A DNA stretch of 64,000 bases from positions 1-64,000 of the forward strand of contig QKFD01000014.1 of NCBI GenBank assembly GCA_003251535.1, given 5' to 3'. The stretch is from Chromatiales bacterium. GTDB taxonomy: Bacteria > Pseudomonadota > Gammaproteobacteria > Thiohalomonadales > Thiohalomonadaceae. The position numbers were made by a program, and so were the translations under genes. Below, piece by piece: positions 15,729 through 29,013 of the stretch (its first letter is position 1; every line of letters begins with the position of its first letter). The notes beneath the pieces were generated by a model. That model saw only the letters and a program-made list of their open reading frames with translations, was not told the DNA's origin and ran no database searches.

Positions 15729-17267
15729 ATGGGACGTTGGCAGGTGGGGGCGGTGGCGGCGCTGTGGTTGGTGATGGCGCCGGTGGTGGCCGATGAGCAG
15801 CTCGACGCCCAGTTGATGGAGGCGGTCTATGAGCACAAGAGTACCGAGGTCGAGCGCCTCTTGGCGGCCGGTGCCAGCATCGAGTCCACGGGCTATAGCG
15901 GCAGTACCCCGCTGGTGTGGGCGGCGATGGAGAAGGACCTCCCCACCCTGAATCTGCTGCTGGCCAAGGGGGCCAACCCCAACGCCATGAACGCCCTCGG
16001 TCAGACCCCCCTCATTATGGCCGCCGCCAACCCTCAGGTGGCGGAGCTACTCATCGCCGGTGGTGCGAACCTCTCTTTGGCCGACCGCAACGGCGTCACC
16101 CCGCTGATGCACGCCGCCTCTGAGGGGAGCGAGGTGGTGGTGAAACTACTGCTGGAGAAGGGGGCCGACGCCAAGGGGGTGGATGGTCGAGGGAACGGCC
16201 TGCTCTATTACGCATTGTTGGCCGGTAAGAAGAAGGCAGCGCCGATCTACCAGCTGTTGGCCGCCGCCGGCGCGCCCACCAACCAGGTCGCGGAGGATGG
16301 TCGCACCCTGCTGATGCAGGCGGTGGCGGATGGCCACAAGGCCATCGCCCGTGAACTGCTCATGGCGGGGGCCGACCCCTGGGTACAGGACAAGGCCGGC
16401 AAGGGGGTACTCGACTACGCCGTCGGCGGGTTGGGGACCGATCTCCCGCTATTAAAGCTCCTCATAGGCCACCGACCGCCGCAGGCGGCGCTCGACCGGG
16501 CGCTGCTCTCCGCCGTGCGGGCCGATAACGTGGAGGGGTTGTTGTGGCTCTATGCCCATGGTGCCGATGTCAGTGTGCAACACGCCGGTCAGCCGCTGTT
16601 GGTGGCCGCTGTGGCCAGCAACTCATGGGTCGCGGCACGGGAGCTGTTGCGGCTCGGGCGCTCAGCGGATGAGCCCTCCGAGCGGGGTGAGACGGCGCTG
16701 GCGGCGGCGGTGGCCAACGAGCGCTTGGAGCTGGCCCGGTTGCTGTTGCGCTATGGCGCCGATCCCGATCTGGCAGGCGAGCAGGGGTTGGCGCCGCTGG
16801 CCTTGGCAGTGGATCGGGGGAGCCTGGAGCTGGCGGCGCTGCTGGTGGCCGCCGGCGCCAGCACCAATGTCACGATCTACGACGTACCGCTAAAGACCGT
16901 GGCCAAGGAGCAGGAGAATAAGGAGTTACAGGCCCTGTTGAAGAAGAAAAAGGCCAAGGACCGCGCCCAGTGGGGTCTGCTGCCGCTGGAGGGCAAGGGG
17001 ATCGACAAGCAGCTGGTGGGCCATTGGCAAGATGGCGACGGGGAGGTCGATTTGACCCTGACCAAGGATGGGAGCTACCAACGCACCATCACCCTATTTG
17101 GTCCCCCCACTATCGATCGGGGACGTTGGACGGCCCAGAGTGGTGATCTGGTGCTCTCGCCGGAGGGGCGGCCAGTGCGTTACCGCTTTCCTCTGATGGG
17201 GGTGCAGCCAGATACCTTCAGCGTGGTCGGCGGCGTGGGTCCGCTAAGCTACCGCCGGGCCAAGTAG
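15729..17267 (+). CDS. Exported ankyrin-repeat protein
   Basis: A 512-residue protein with a signal peptide (MGRWQVGAVAALWLVMAPVV, cleaved near ADEQ). About ten ankyrin repeats of 31-34 residues run from 30 to 400, for example STPLVWAAMEKDLPTLNLLL and VTPLMHAASEGSEVVVKLLL, with GADP/GANP turns. After a Lys-rich linker (KKKKAKDRAQW) comes a beta-rich C-terminal domain of about 95 residues (LVGHWQDGDGEVDLTLTKDG) resembling small lipocalin-like domains. It is probably a periplasmic binding scaffold; partner unknown. An AGGGGGAAAG ribosome site precedes the ATG at 15729, deciding against the longer in-frame reading from 15480. Confidence 0.82.
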   Translation: MGRWQVGAVAALWLVMAPVVADEQLDAQLMEAVYEHKSTEVERLLAAGASIESTGYSGSTPLVWAAMEKDLPTLNLLLAKGANPNAMNALGQTPLIMAAANPQVAELLIAGGANLSLADRNGVTPLMHAASEGSEVVVKLLLEKGADAKGVDGRGNGLLYYALLAGKKKAAPIYQLLAAAGAPTNQVAEDGRTLLMQAVADGHKAIARELLMAGADPWVQDKAGKGVLDYAVGGLGTDLPLLKLLIGHRPPQAALDRALLSAVRADNVEGLLWLYAHGADVSVQHAGQPLLVAAVASNSWVAARELLRLGRSADEPSERGETALAAAVANERLELARLLLRYGADPDLAGEQGLAPLALAVDRGSLELAALLVAAGASTNVTIYDVPLKTVAKEQENKELQALLKKKKAKDRAQWGLLPLEGKGIDKQLVGHWQDGDGEVDLTLTKDGSYQRTITLFGPPTIDRGRWTAQSGDLVLSPEGRPVRYRFPLMGVQPDTFSVVGGVGPLSYRRAK

Positions 17268-17301
17268 CCCCCGCCCACCGTTACTCTCCAGCCCCCTCTG
17301 C

Positions 17302-17331
17302 CCAGCCCCCTGGTTCACCGCAGGGGGCTGG
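17302..17331 (+). terminator. Hairpin after ankyrin gene
   Basis: A perfect 11-bp stem (CCAGCCCCCTG with CAGGGGGCTGG) and an 8-nt loop begin 34 nt after the ankyrin stop. No T tract follows. Position and strength fit a transcription end. Confidence 0.6.
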
Positions 17332-17587
17332 TTCGTCGCCCCTCCTGGTTGGTCCTCGCCGTGTAGCGCCCCTCCTTCTGCACCCCCAGTATTGCCGCTG
17401 CCTACCCGCCACTGACCTAAGGGCCGTCACTTCGCCTGGGTAGAGAAAAAATTTTCTCCTGGTTGTCCGAACAGTCCTGTTTGACCGGCCTGCTCTTAAT
17501 AGGTCCACCCCTGTGGGCCTGCCAAGACGCATCGCCCCCCGCAGCGAGGGCGATGCGGCCATCAACGGATAGAACCGGGAGTTTTAC
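17332..17587. other. Intergenic space before FG-GAP gene
   Basis: The whole gap is 320 bp (17268-17587). Beyond the hairpin at 17302-17331 it holds an AT palindrome GAGAAAA-AA-TTTTCTC at 17443-17458, a possible operator or promoter element, and GGGAG 8 nt before the next ATG. I see no gene here. Confidence 0.5.
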
Positions 17588-19336
17588 ATGAACGATTCAC
17601 GGGGTTACCCCCAGGTCAGTCGAGTTGCCCTGGCCACCTTGCTCGCCTTGGCCGGTGCCCAGAGTGCCGCCGCGGCCGATCTCTTCTCGGCCTACAGCGC
17701 GATCCCCACGGGATCGTGGCCGGAGGCGGTGGCGATTGGGGATGTCAATGGTGATGGCGCCAACGATGTGGTGCTCACCACCACCTACTACTTCGATGAG
17801 GCGAACGACTTCAAACTCTTTGTCTTCCTACAAGATCCCGGTAGCGGTACCCTGCTGCCGGCGCAACGGTATGACACTGACGGCACCTACACCAACTCGC
17901 CGAGCAGCCTCGCCATCGCCGACTTCAATGGCGATGGTCGCAATGAGGTGGCCATTGGTCTGAATCAGCTTGGGGTCCAACTGTTTAGCCAGGATGCCAG
18001 TGGTCAGCTGGTGGCGGGACCGGTGCATAGCTTTGCCTCCTCCCGCTATATCGCTGCCGGCGATCTCAACAGTGATGGGCGGACAGATCTGGTTGGCATC
18101 GGTTGGAGTGGCAGTGACGTTGGGGTGTTTCTTCAAGACGCCAGCGGCAGCCTCCAGCCGGCGGTGACCTACTACGCCCCCTACCGAGGGTATAACGACC
18201 TCAAAGTGGCTGATATCAATGGTGATGGCCGCGACGATATCGCCATCATGAGTGGCCAGGGGCTAGGGGAAGATCTGGCGGTGCTGATGCAGTCTGCCGC
18301 GGGGGGCTTTGATCCAGTCAGCTTCTATGACATTGGCGGTGCGTCTACCAATAGCTTGGGGATCGGTGACGTCGATAGTAACGGCCATAATGATCTGTTG
18401 TTCTCTTACTACGATAGCAGCGTGCCGTCGTCATTCATCGGCACTTTCTACCAGGATGATCAAGGGGTGTTTGGCCTCCCCAGCCCCCTCACCTCGTTGA
18501 ACACCTCGGAGTCAATGGTGGTGACCGATGTCAATCTGGATGGCCGCGACGATGTGGTGGTGGTGTACAACAGCTTCTCCCGCCTAGGGGTCTACTTGCA
18601 GGGTGACGATGGTCAGTTGGCGGCCGAAGATCTCTACCCTACCCCTTACGCCAGCCACTACAACCCACAGGGGATAGCGGTGGGGGACTTCACGGGGGAT
18701 GGGGTGCCGGATGTAGCGATGGCCAACTACAACCAAGGGTTGGTGGTGATGTTCGGCACTACGGAGAGTAACCAGCCACCGGTGGCCGATGCCGGCGACG
18801 ATCAGGTGGTACTCGCCCATGAGCCGGTGGAGCTAAACGGTGGCGCCTCCTGGGATGCCGAGGGGGCCATTGTGGAGTACCAGTGGCGCCAGCTCTCCGG
18901 TACCCCAGTGGTGTGGAGTTGGCAGGCCTCACCGGCCCAGGTGAGTTTTCTGGCCCCGTGGGGGAGCAGTCAGCTGGTGTTTGAGCTGACGGTGACCGAC
19001 AGCAGTGGCCAACAGGCCAGCGACCAGGTAGTGGTGGAGGTGCAAGACTCGGCGCCGGTGGCCGTGGCCGGCCCCGACCAGGTGGTGGCGCAGCGCCAGG
19101 TGGCGACCCTGGATGGCACCGCCTCCTATGACCTGGAGGGACCCATCGCCTCCTATCTCTGGCGTCAGACCTCGGGTGCCTCGGTGACCCTGATAGCCGG
19201 CGAGGTGGCCGGACAGGTCTGGTTTGAGGCGCCGCGCTATCAGTTTGGCTCCGATATGACCTTTGAGTTGGTGGTGACCGATCTCGCTGGCAACCAGGCC
19301 GTTGACGAGATAACGGTGTTGTTGAGTAAGCGGTAA
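17588..19336 (+). CDS. FG-GAP/VCBS-repeat protein with two PKD-like domains
   Basis: A 582-residue secreted protein. Signal peptide to about residue 29 (LALAGAQSAAA). Residues 35-395 carry seven FG-GAP/VCBS blades, each with a calcium-loop motif (DVNGDGANDVV, DFNGDGRNEVA, DLNSDGRTDLV, DINGDGRDDIA, DVDSNGHNDLL, DVNLDGRDDVV, DFTGDGVPDVA), suggesting an integrin-like beta-propeller. Two PKD/K319-type Ig domains follow (PPVADAGDDQVV near 395, APVAVAGPDQVV near 490). There is no membrane anchor or sorting tail. It is probably an extracellular adhesion or polysaccharide-binding protein. GGGAG precedes the ATG, and a strong hairpin ends the unit. Confidence 0.82.
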   Translation: MNDSRGYPQVSRVALATLLALAGAQSAAAADLFSAYSAIPTGSWPEAVAIGDVNGDGANDVVLTTTYYFDEANDFKLFVFLQDPGSGTLLPAQRYDTDGTYTNSPSSLAIADFNGDGRNEVAIGLNQLGVQLFSQDASGQLVAGPVHSFASSRYIAAGDLNSDGRTDLVGIGWSGSDVGVFLQDASGSLQPAVTYYAPYRGYNDLKVADINGDGRDDIAIMSGQGLGEDLAVLMQSAAGGFDPVSFYDIGGASTNSLGIGDVDSNGHNDLLFSYYDSSVPSSFIGTFYQDDQGVFGLPSPLTSLNTSESMVVTDVNLDGRDDVVVVYNSFSRLGVYLQGDDGQLAAEDLYPTPYASHYNPQGIAVGDFTGDGVPDVAMANYNQGLVVMFGTTESNQPPVADAGDDQVVLAHEPVELNGGASWDAEGAIVEYQWRQLSGTPVVWSWQASPAQVSFLAPWGSSQLVFELTVTDSSGQQASDQVVVEVQDSAPVAVAGPDQVVAQRQVATLDGTASYDLEGPIASYLWRQTSGASVTLIAGEVAGQVWFEAPRYQFGSDMTFELVVTDLAGNQAVDEITVLLSKR

Positions 19337-19345
19337 GGGGTCTTA

Positions 19346-19369
19346 GGGGGCGCCCAGTGGGGCGCCCCC
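19346..19369 (+). terminator. Strong hairpin after FG-GAP gene
   Basis: A perfect 10-bp GC stem (GGGGGCGCCC with GGGCGCCCCC) and a 4-nt loop begin 10 nt after the stop. No T tract follows, as is common in GC-rich genomes. Confidence 0.7.
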
Positions 19370-19547
19370 GCCTACCTGCTACCCCCACCCTCTCTCCTGT
19401 CGCTAGGGTGAGATGGACCCCAATCAGATGCCCCCTCTTGCACTACAATCCCCCGCCGTTGCCTAGCTCGCGCCATCCATGCCCTTGGGGAAGCCGGGGG
19501 TCGCACGGATGGTGCGGTGAGCGGCGGCTGCTTGGAGGGGAGAGGAG

Positions 19548-21314
19548 ATGCCGGTCGAGGCAATCGCATTTATCGGGCTGCACTTTTTGGCGTTACTGGG
19601 GTTTGTGGCCGTCTGCTTCGGCTTGGGCGCACCCCTGCTACGCCGCTATCACGGTACGGGAGAGGGGCTGCGGATCGGCCTGACCCTCAGCGTGGGGCTC
19701 GGTATCGTCATCCTGCTGCTACAAGTTGCCGCTGCGGTGGGTCAGTTGAACCGCCCCGTGGTGCTACTGCTGGCCCTGGTGGGGGGGCTGCTGGCGGTGT
19801 GGCAGCGGCCAGTTGCCCCCTATCGATGGCCCCCCGTCACAACCCCCCGCCCCTGGGGCGAGCGGGTAGCACTCTTCCTCCTCGCGGCGGCGGCAGCACG
19901 CACCCTGTTTGCCCCCTTCCGGCCGGTCAAGGGGTGGGATGAGGTGATGTACCACCTGCCCCACGCCGCCCAGTGGGCGGAGAGTGGCGCCTTGACCATC
20001 AACGAGTGGCTGCGCTATCCGTGGTTCCCCTACAACTACGACCTGCTGTACGCCCTCTCGCTGCTGCTCTACGACGAGGTGTTTGCCCACCTGCTGCACG
20101 CCCTGGCCGGCTGGCTCACCGCCTGGCTTATCTACAGCGCCGGTCGCCTTGCCGCCTCCCGTACCCAGGGGGCGCTGGCCGCCACCTTCTGGCTGCTGCT
20201 CACCGGCTCCAGCTTCCGCTCGGCCTATGTCGATCTCGGGGTCACGCTGTTTGTCTTCAGCGCCTTTCTCGCCCTCTGGTGGCGCTGGCGTGCATACCGA
20301 TCCGACCCCTGGCTGGTGTGGCTGGCGGCCCTCCTGCTGGGGGTGGCCGTGGGGAGCAAGTATCAGGCGTTGGGATTTGTGCCGCTGCTGTGGGGCGGGC
20401 TAATACTGGTGGAGCGCCGCCTCTCGGTACTGGGCGGGGCGTTGATCGCCTTGCTCCTGCCCTCGCTCTACTGGTATGCGCGCAATGCGCTGCTCACCGG
20501 CGATCCCTTCAACCCCATCGGGGGGGCGTGGTTCGGTTATACCGATTGGAACGCCGGTGATTTCCAGCTTCAGCTGGAGGACCTGCGGAGCCGCGCCCAG
20601 TGGCCCGATCCCATGCTCTGGCCGGCGCTTCTGGTCCCGCTCTTGCGACGCTCCTGGTCCGATCCCACCTGGCGGGTGGCAATGGGGGTGGGGCTCTACG
20701 GGCTGGCCATCTGGTACCTCTCCAGCGGTGGCTATGAGCGCTATCTCATGACCTCCTACCCGGTCTTGGCGCTGCTCTCCGCCCACGCTATCGCCTTGCT
20801 GGCCCAGGGGGCGGCCACTCGCTGGGGCTGGTGCCCCGGGGGCGGGTGGAGCGGTGTCGGTGGTCGGGTCGGGCGGTGGGCGGCGGTGTTGCTCTTCGCC
20901 GCCTTGACCCTGCCCCAGGCGTGGGGTGATCTGCGGCGCATGGCGGTCACTGCCGAACAGCGGGAGGCGTTTGCCCTTGCCCACATCGCCGGTTACGACG
21001 TGCTGCGGGAGCTGCCGCGGCTCAACCATCGCGGCATCTACCAATTTGGCTTGGAGGACTCCATCTACTACGCCCCCCAGCCCATCTGGGGTGACTGTTT
21101 CGGCAGCGCCCGCTACCGCGATTTTGCGGCGCTCTCCGCCGCGGCCCTGGCCGAGCGGCTGCGTGCCATGGGGATCGATCTCCTGTTGGTCCACCATGGC
21201 CGCTGGCCGGGTATCGCCCAAAAACCGGAGTTTGGGCGTTACTTTGCGGAGATCCTCCAGGGACGGGAGGTGTCGGCCTATCGGCTGGTTGAGGCCCAGG
21301 GGGGTGGGGTGTGA
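19548..21314 (+). CDS. Polytopic glycosyltransferase-like membrane protein
   Basis: A 588-residue protein with about 11-12 hydrophobic helices. The first large loop has the acidic motif GWDEVMYHLPHAAQW (about 128-142), the position where GT-C fold enzymes (ArnT/PMT/RgtA-like) carry catalytic acids. A C-terminal soluble part (about 475-588) follows the last helix. It probably transfers a sugar from a polyprenyl carrier to a lipid or protein on the periplasmic side; donor and acceptor are unknown. GGAGAGGAG lies directly before the ATG. Its end overlaps the convergent bchE by 37 nt. Confidence 0.68.
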   Translation: MPVEAIAFIGLHFLALLGFVAVCFGLGAPLLRRYHGTGEGLRIGLTLSVGLGIVILLLQVAAAVGQLNRPVVLLLALVGGLLAVWQRPVAPYRWPPVTTPRPWGERVALFLLAAAAARTLFAPFRPVKGWDEVMYHLPHAAQWAESGALTINEWLRYPWFPYNYDLLYALSLLLYDEVFAHLLHALAGWLTAWLIYSAGRLAASRTQGALAATFWLLLTGSSFRSAYVDLGVTLFVFSAFLALWWRWRAYRSDPWLVWLAALLLGVAVGSKYQALGFVPLLWGGLILVERRLSVLGGALIALLLPSLYWYARNALLTGDPFNPIGGAWFGYTDWNAGDFQLQLEDLRSRAQWPDPMLWPALLVPLLRRSWSDPTWRVAMGVGLYGLAIWYLSSGGYERYLMTSYPVLALLSAHAIALLAQGAATRWGWCPGGGWSGVGGRVGRWAAVLLFAALTLPQAWGDLRRMAVTAEQREAFALAHIAGYDVLRELPRLNHRGIYQFGLEDSIYYAPQPIWGDCFGSARYRDFAALSAAALAERLRAMGIDLLLVHHGRWPGIAQKPEFGRYFAEILQGREVSAYRLVEAQGGGV

Positions 21315-22906
21315 ACGGAGTGGACGCCGGGCACTGGGGGGTTGGCAAGGGCCGAGGCGGGGTTCTGCACTGCGGGATCCGCCTCACGCGGGCGGCGCGC
21401 TGGCCGCGGGCGCAGCCCGATGCGCAGTGGGATCTCCAGGTGGTCCTGCGCTGCCCCCCAAAACTGCTCCAGGGTCGGCCCATCCGTCACCCGGCTTGCG
21501 TGCAGGAAGAAGTTCCGCCATTCGTGCGGCCAGACCCGTCGCCCCATGCGGGTGTACCAGCGCATCCCCGCCCGCGCCGCTAGGTCACGTTGTCCCACGC
21601 TGCGCCAGAGTGCCTTGGGGCGGAGTTGGAGTACCGCCTCCACCAGCTTGACCCAGAGGAAGATGCGCCAGGGGGCCATGTGGCGGGTCGCCAATACCTG
21701 GTGTTTGTAGTCCCAGCGGCGCTGATCGAGTTGGATCACCCGACGCTGGGCGGCACTGCGGTAGTAGGCGGTCCAGCGGTGGGGGGTGATGTAGAGCGGC
21801 ATGATCTGGTCTGGATCATAGGCGAGCAGCTGGCGCAGGGTGCGGATGAAGTCCCGATCCGTCACCTCTTCAAAATCGGCCACCCAGGTCACCAGGGAGA
21901 GGATGCCATGCTGCCGCAGCAGCCGGATCGCCGCTTGATCACTGCCTGGCGTCGCCCCTTTACTGATCCGTTCCAAGGTGGCGGCGTCGGTGTTCTCTAT
22001 GCCCAGCAGGAAGCGCTCCACGCCAGCCTGGCGGTAGAGCGGTAGGAGATCGGCATCCCGCACAATATCGTCGGCCCGCGTGGAGCCGATGATCGTCACC
22101 TGGATCCCCTCGGCAATGATCGCCTCGCAGAGGGCCTGCCAGGCGCGTCGATTGGCCGTGGGATTCTCGTCGGCGAGGTTGAATAGCTCAACCCCGTGGT
22201 GGCGGTGGAGCCAGGCCATCTCTTGGGCGAAACGGCGCGGATCGCGGTGGCGCCAGCGGCCCCAGAAGCCGCGTTGGCCGCAGTAGGTGCAGTGGTGCGG
22301 GCAGCCACGGGAGAACTGCATCACCACCGCCCGACGGCCGCCGTAATAGCTATAGCGACGCAGATCCACCAGCTCCCAGCCGACCCGATAGCTGTCGAGT
22401 TGGCCAATGATGGGGGCGGGTGGGGTCTCCACCACCTGCCCATCACGCTGAAAGGCGATCCCGGCCACCCGCTCCAGGGGGCTGCCACGTTCTAATGCCG
22501 CCAACAGGGCGACACTGGTCGCCTCCCCCTCACCCCGTACCACCACATCGATCTGCCGCTGCTGCGCCAGGATTTCACGGTAGTGATAGGTGGGAAAGGG
22601 GCCACCGTAGATGATCACCACCTGCGCCAGGGCGGCCCGGAAGCGGGCCGTAAGCTCACAGACCGTCGGGTGGGCGGAGGTGGAGCCGGAGTGGCCGATG
22701 AGGATCGCCTCTGGCTGATACTGGGTTACCTGCTGCTCGATCTCCTCGGCCGTGAGGGGACCCAACTCGGCATCGAGCAGCGCCACCTGATGTCCGGCAT
22801 CGATGAGGGGGCCGCCGAGTGCCAGCAACCCCAGTGGTGGCAGCTGCTCTCGGGGGATACGGCTGCCGATGGCGGTATGGGGAGGATTGACCAATAGGAT
22901 CCGCAT
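21278..22906 (-). CDS. bchE: Anaerobic Mg-protoporphyrin IX monomethyl ester cyclase BchE
   Basis: A 542-residue B12-binding radical SAM enzyme. It forms the isocyclic ring of bacteriochlorophyll without oxygen. Residues 1-135 are a cobalamin-binding-like domain (ILLVNPPH, GHSGSTSAHPTV, VVVRGEGEAT). The radical SAM motif is C202-x3-C206-x2-C209 in SRGCPHHCTYCGQ. The stretches WRHRDPRRF, NLADENPTANR, STRADDIVRDADLL, LLGIENTDAAT, YDPDQIMPLYITPHRWT and WDYKHQVLATRH recall proteobacterial BchE. After about residue 500 there is a Pro-rich tail that overlaps the convergent gene. No other bch, crt or puf gene is adjacent. The gene implies a phototroph. Confidence 0.88.
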   Translation of the reverse strand: MRILLVNPPHTAIGSRIPREQLPPLGLLALGGPLIDAGHQVALLDAELGPLTAEEIEQQVTQYQPEAILIGHSGSTSAHPTVCELTARFRAALAQVVIIYGGPFPTYHYREILAQQRQIDVVVRGEGEATSVALLAALERGSPLERVAGIAFQRDGQVVETPPAPIIGQLDSYRVGWELVDLRRYSYYGGRRAVVMQFSRGCPHHCTYCGQRGFWGRWRHRDPRRFAQEMAWLHRHHGVELFNLADENPTANRRAWQALCEAIIAEGIQVTIIGSTRADDIVRDADLLPLYRQAGVERFLLGIENTDAATLERISKGATPGSDQAAIRLLRQHGILSLVTWVADFEEVTDRDFIRTLRQLLAYDPDQIMPLYITPHRWTAYYRSAAQRRVIQLDQRRWDYKHQVLATRHMAPWRIFLWVKLVEAVLQLRPKALWRSVGQRDLAARAGMRWYTRMGRRVWPHEWRNFFLHASRVTDGPTLEQFWGAAQDHLEIPLRIGLRPRPARRPREADPAVQNPASALANPPVPGVHSVHTPPPWASTSR

Positions 22907-23073
22907 TGGGGGGGACCTCGCGCACTGGATTGAGGGGGCTTGGCGGGCGGGATGCCTTGCGGCGGTGGGCCGCCGCTGCCATGGGAGGGGAGTATGGCGG
23001 GGCTGCGTGGGGGGATGATGTGGTGAGTGTGTGGATTGTGGGCGGGGCCGGCCCGGGGGAGGATTGGGCGGGG

Positions 23074-23116
23074 CCTGCGGTGGGTGGCCGCCTTAGAGGC
23101 AACCACCCACCGCAGG
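23074..23116 (-). terminator. Hairpin after nhaA
   Basis: A perfect 14-bp stem (CCTGCGGTGGGTGG with its complement at 23103-23116) starts 4 nt beyond the nhaA stop. A small inner GCC/GGC stem sits in the 15-nt loop. There is no T tract. Confidence 0.7.
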
Positions 23117-23120
23117 GGGG

Positions 23121-24503
<1,383 letters not shown>

Positions 24504-24591
24504 GGGGGCTCCTTGGGGGGATGGGTGACCGAATAAAGAAATTTTAACGACCGCCTATTGTAGCGGGGTCAGGCCACGCATTCTGCCCCCT

Positions 24592-26454
24592 TTAGATGGT
24601 GAAGCGGTGGACCAGACCATCCAGGCGGTGGGCGATGTCGGCCAGTTCGTGGCTGGACTCGGCTATCTGCCCGACGGCGCGGGCGGTCTCATCGGTCACG
24701 TGCTTGATGGTGTTGATGTTGCGGTTGACCTCTTCGGTGACGCTGCGCTGCTGGGATGAGGCGCTGGCGATCTGGGTGTTGAGATCATTGATGTGGCCCA
24801 CCTCCTGCACCAAGCGCCCCAAGGCGTCGGCCACCGCGGTGCTGTCGCGGACGCTGGCCTCGCTGTGGTGGTGACCGGAGGCCATGATCTGGACGGCGGT
24901 GGCCGCCTCGCCCTGGAGCCGGGTGATCATCACCTCGATCTCCCCCACCGACTGTTGGGTGCGTTGGGCCAGGGTGCGCACCTCATCTGCCACCACGGCG
25001 AAGCCGCGGCCGTGCTCACCGGCCCGCGCCGCCTCGATGGCGGCGTTGAGCGCCAGCAGGTTGGTCTGCTCGGCCACCGCACGGATCACATCGAGGATGG
25101 CGCCCACGCCGCGGCTCTCCCCCTCTAGGCGATCCATCGCTGAGCCGGCCCGTGCCACCTCGGCCGCCAGTCGTTCGATGGTGGTGATGGCGGCGGTGAC
25201 CACCTGTTGGCCGCGCAGCGCCTCGTCGTTGGCGGCACCGGCCACGTCGGCCGCCTGCTCGGTGTTGCGGGCGATCTCCTCCACCGTGGCCGCCATCTGG
25301 TTCATGGCGGCCGCGACACTCTCGGTGTCACTCTGCTGACGTTGCATCCCGGCGTCGGTCTCACCCGTGATGACCGAGAGCTGTTCGGCGGCGCTGCTCA
25401 AGCGGGCGATGGCGGTGGAGACCTCGCGCACAATCTGCGCCAGGGAGCCCATCAACTCGTTGTAGTCGAGGGCGATCTGGGACACCTCATCACCGCCGTC
25501 GATCTGGGCGCGCAGGGTGAGGTCGTTGTGGTGGCGCACCTCACTGATGGTGCCCGAGAGGCGGTTCAGCTGGCGCACAATGCCGGCGGTGATGATCATG
25601 ATGAGCACCACAATACTGACCCCCAGGCCGCCCGCCAGCAGCAGCCCGTTGCGGGTGATCTGCTCGCTGCGGCTATCGATCCGGTGGCCAATCTCATCGG
25701 TCAAGCGATTGACCAGATCGGTGGTCTGGTGGACCGCTTCGCGCATCTCACCCTGGGCCCCCTCCTCTTGGCTGAGGCCATAGGCGCGATCGCTCTCCAC
25801 TAGGGCCAGGAAGTGTTCGTGGTAGTGGGCGAGGCTGGTGCGCAGCGCCTCCTTATCGGTCTCGGCGAGCGGCCGCTGCTCCAGATCGGTCATCAGCTGG
25901 CGGTAACCCTGCTCGAATTTGTCGATATATTTGAGTTGGCCCCGCAGCATGAAATCCTTCTCGTGGCGGCGCAGCATCAGCATCTCCGCCAACAGCTGGT
26001 AGTCACTGACCTCATCAATACGCCGCTCGGCGTTGTGGACCGCCTCGCGTAGCTCGCCGTAGAGCCCGCTCTCCGGGGTGAGGCCGATGCGCTCTTTCAA
26101 CTCCACCACGTGGTGAAAGGTCTTGGCGTACTGCTCCAGCACCTTGTCCAGGGCGCGGGCGTCGTCCGCTGCGATGTCGTTCTCCTGGAGTTGGGGGATG
26201 AGGGCGGTGAGCAGCCCCCGCAGTTCGGCCAGTTTGGTATCAAAGGCGGTGGCGTGCTGGAGATCGAGCCGGGAGAGAAAATCCTTCTCCTCGCGCCGCA
26301 AGGTGAGCACCCCCGGCTCCATCGCCTGGGCCTTGTCCCGGATCTGCTCTAAGGTGTTTATCCCCTTCAGGCCATGGTTGGCGAGCAGGCTGATGAAGAG
26401 CGCGCCACAGGCGGCGAGCAGGGCGATGGCGCGAAACTTCAGTTTGACGGTCAT
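24592..26454 (-). CDS. Methyl-accepting chemotaxis protein, HBM sensor type
   Basis: A 620-residue chemoreceptor. TM1 at about 8-27, a periplasmic helical-bimodular (HBM) sensor of about 230 residues marked by two motifs of the kind [11 protein letters not shown] (52-62) and [13 protein letters not shown]2 near 275-300, HAMP, then the signalling coiled coil whose tip reads [23 protein letters not shown] receptors of known ligand bind TCA-cycle acids or similar compounds. No CheB/CheR-tethering pentapeptide is visible at the end. The ATG at 26454 is chosen because it begins TM1; an in-frame ATG at 26463 is equally possible. Confidence 0.88.
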   Translation of the reverse strand: MTVKLKFRAIALLAACGALFISLLANHGLKGINTLEQIRDKAQAMEPGVLTLRREEKDFLSRLDLQHATAFDTKLAELRGLLTALIPQLQENDIAADDARALDKVLEQYAKTFHHVVELKERIGLTPESGLYGELREAVHNAERRIDEVSDYQLLAEMLMLRRHEKDFMLRGQLKYIDKFEQGYRQLMTDLEQRPLAETDKEALRTSLAHYHEHFLALVESDRAYGLSQEEGAQGEMREAVHQTTDLVNRLTDEIGHRIDSRSEQITRNGLLLAGGLGVSIVVLIMIITAGIVRQLNRLSGTISEVRHHNDLTLRAQIDGGDEVSQIALDYNELMGSLAQIVREVSTAIARLSSAAEQLSVITGETDAGMQRQQSDTESVAAAMNQMAATVEEIARNTEQAADVAGAANDEALRGQQVVTAAITTIERLAAEVARAGSAMDRLEGESRGVGAILDVIRAVAEQTNLLALNAAIEAARAGEHGRGFAVVADEVRTLAQRTQQSVGEIEVMITRLQGEAATAVQIMASGHHHSEASVRDSTAVADALGRLVQEVGHINDLNTQIASASSQQRSVTEEVNRNINTIKHVTDETARAVGQIAESSHELADIAHRLDGLVHRFTI

Positions 26455-26679
26455 GGCTTCCATCCAACGGCAGTGAAGGGAGGTGGCCTGGTTTGAACCC
26501 CTTGCCGCTGCTCTGTGGCAGTGGTCTAGCTGCCCCCACGGGCTGGGCCATACCAGGCTAGGGGAACGGTAACGTACCCCTTGGGGGGTTGGGGATCCGG
26601 GTGTACCACTGCTTAAGACTAGGACATTGCCTAGGAGGAGGACGGGGCGGGGTGGAGGTTGCGGGCGAAGCGGGTTGTA

Positions 26680-26746
26680 GGGTGGCGGCTGGAGAGGTCC
26701 CTCCCCGGCCGCCACCCGTCACCAGCGGGGAGGGGATCTCCGCTGG
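26680..26746 (-). terminator. Tandem hairpins after pgm
   Basis: Reading the minus strand from the pgm stop, a 7-bp stem (CCAGCGG/CCGCTGG, 26722-26746) is followed by a 10-bp stem (GGGTGGCGGC with GCCGCCACCC, 26680-26717) with further pairing inside its loop. They separate pgm from the chemoreceptor gene. No T tract. Confidence 0.6.
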
Positions 26747-26749
26747 GGA

Positions 26750-28549
<1,800 letters not shown>

Positions 28550-28558
28550 CTAAACGCC

Positions 28559-29013
28559 ATGGCCACCCCTTTGACCGCCCAGCGTATCGCCCATTTACAA
28601 CGGCTTGCCGAGAGCTATCAGCGCCTTACCGGCCGGTTGCTGGTCCCGGCGGGGGGGCCGGAGAGGGTGGCGCAGGCCATCGAGCAGGCGCCGTTTGTGG
28701 TCCTCTCCCACGGCACCGAGCCCGATCCCATCCTCAACTATGGCAATGCCACGGCCCTAGCGCTGTGGGAGATGGACCTGGCCACCCTCTGCCGTACCCC
28801 GTCCCGCCTCACTGCCGAGGCGCCGGCCCAGGAGGCGCGCGAGCGGGTGATGGCAGCGGTGGCGCGGGATGGTTTCATCGATGGCTATAGCGGTGTGCGG
28901 ATCTCCGCCAGTGGGCGCCGGTTCCGTATTGAGCAGGTGACCATCTGGAATATCGTCGATGCCGCGGGCAACTATCACGGTCAGGCGGCCACCTTTCCCC
29001 ACTGGAGTGCGCT

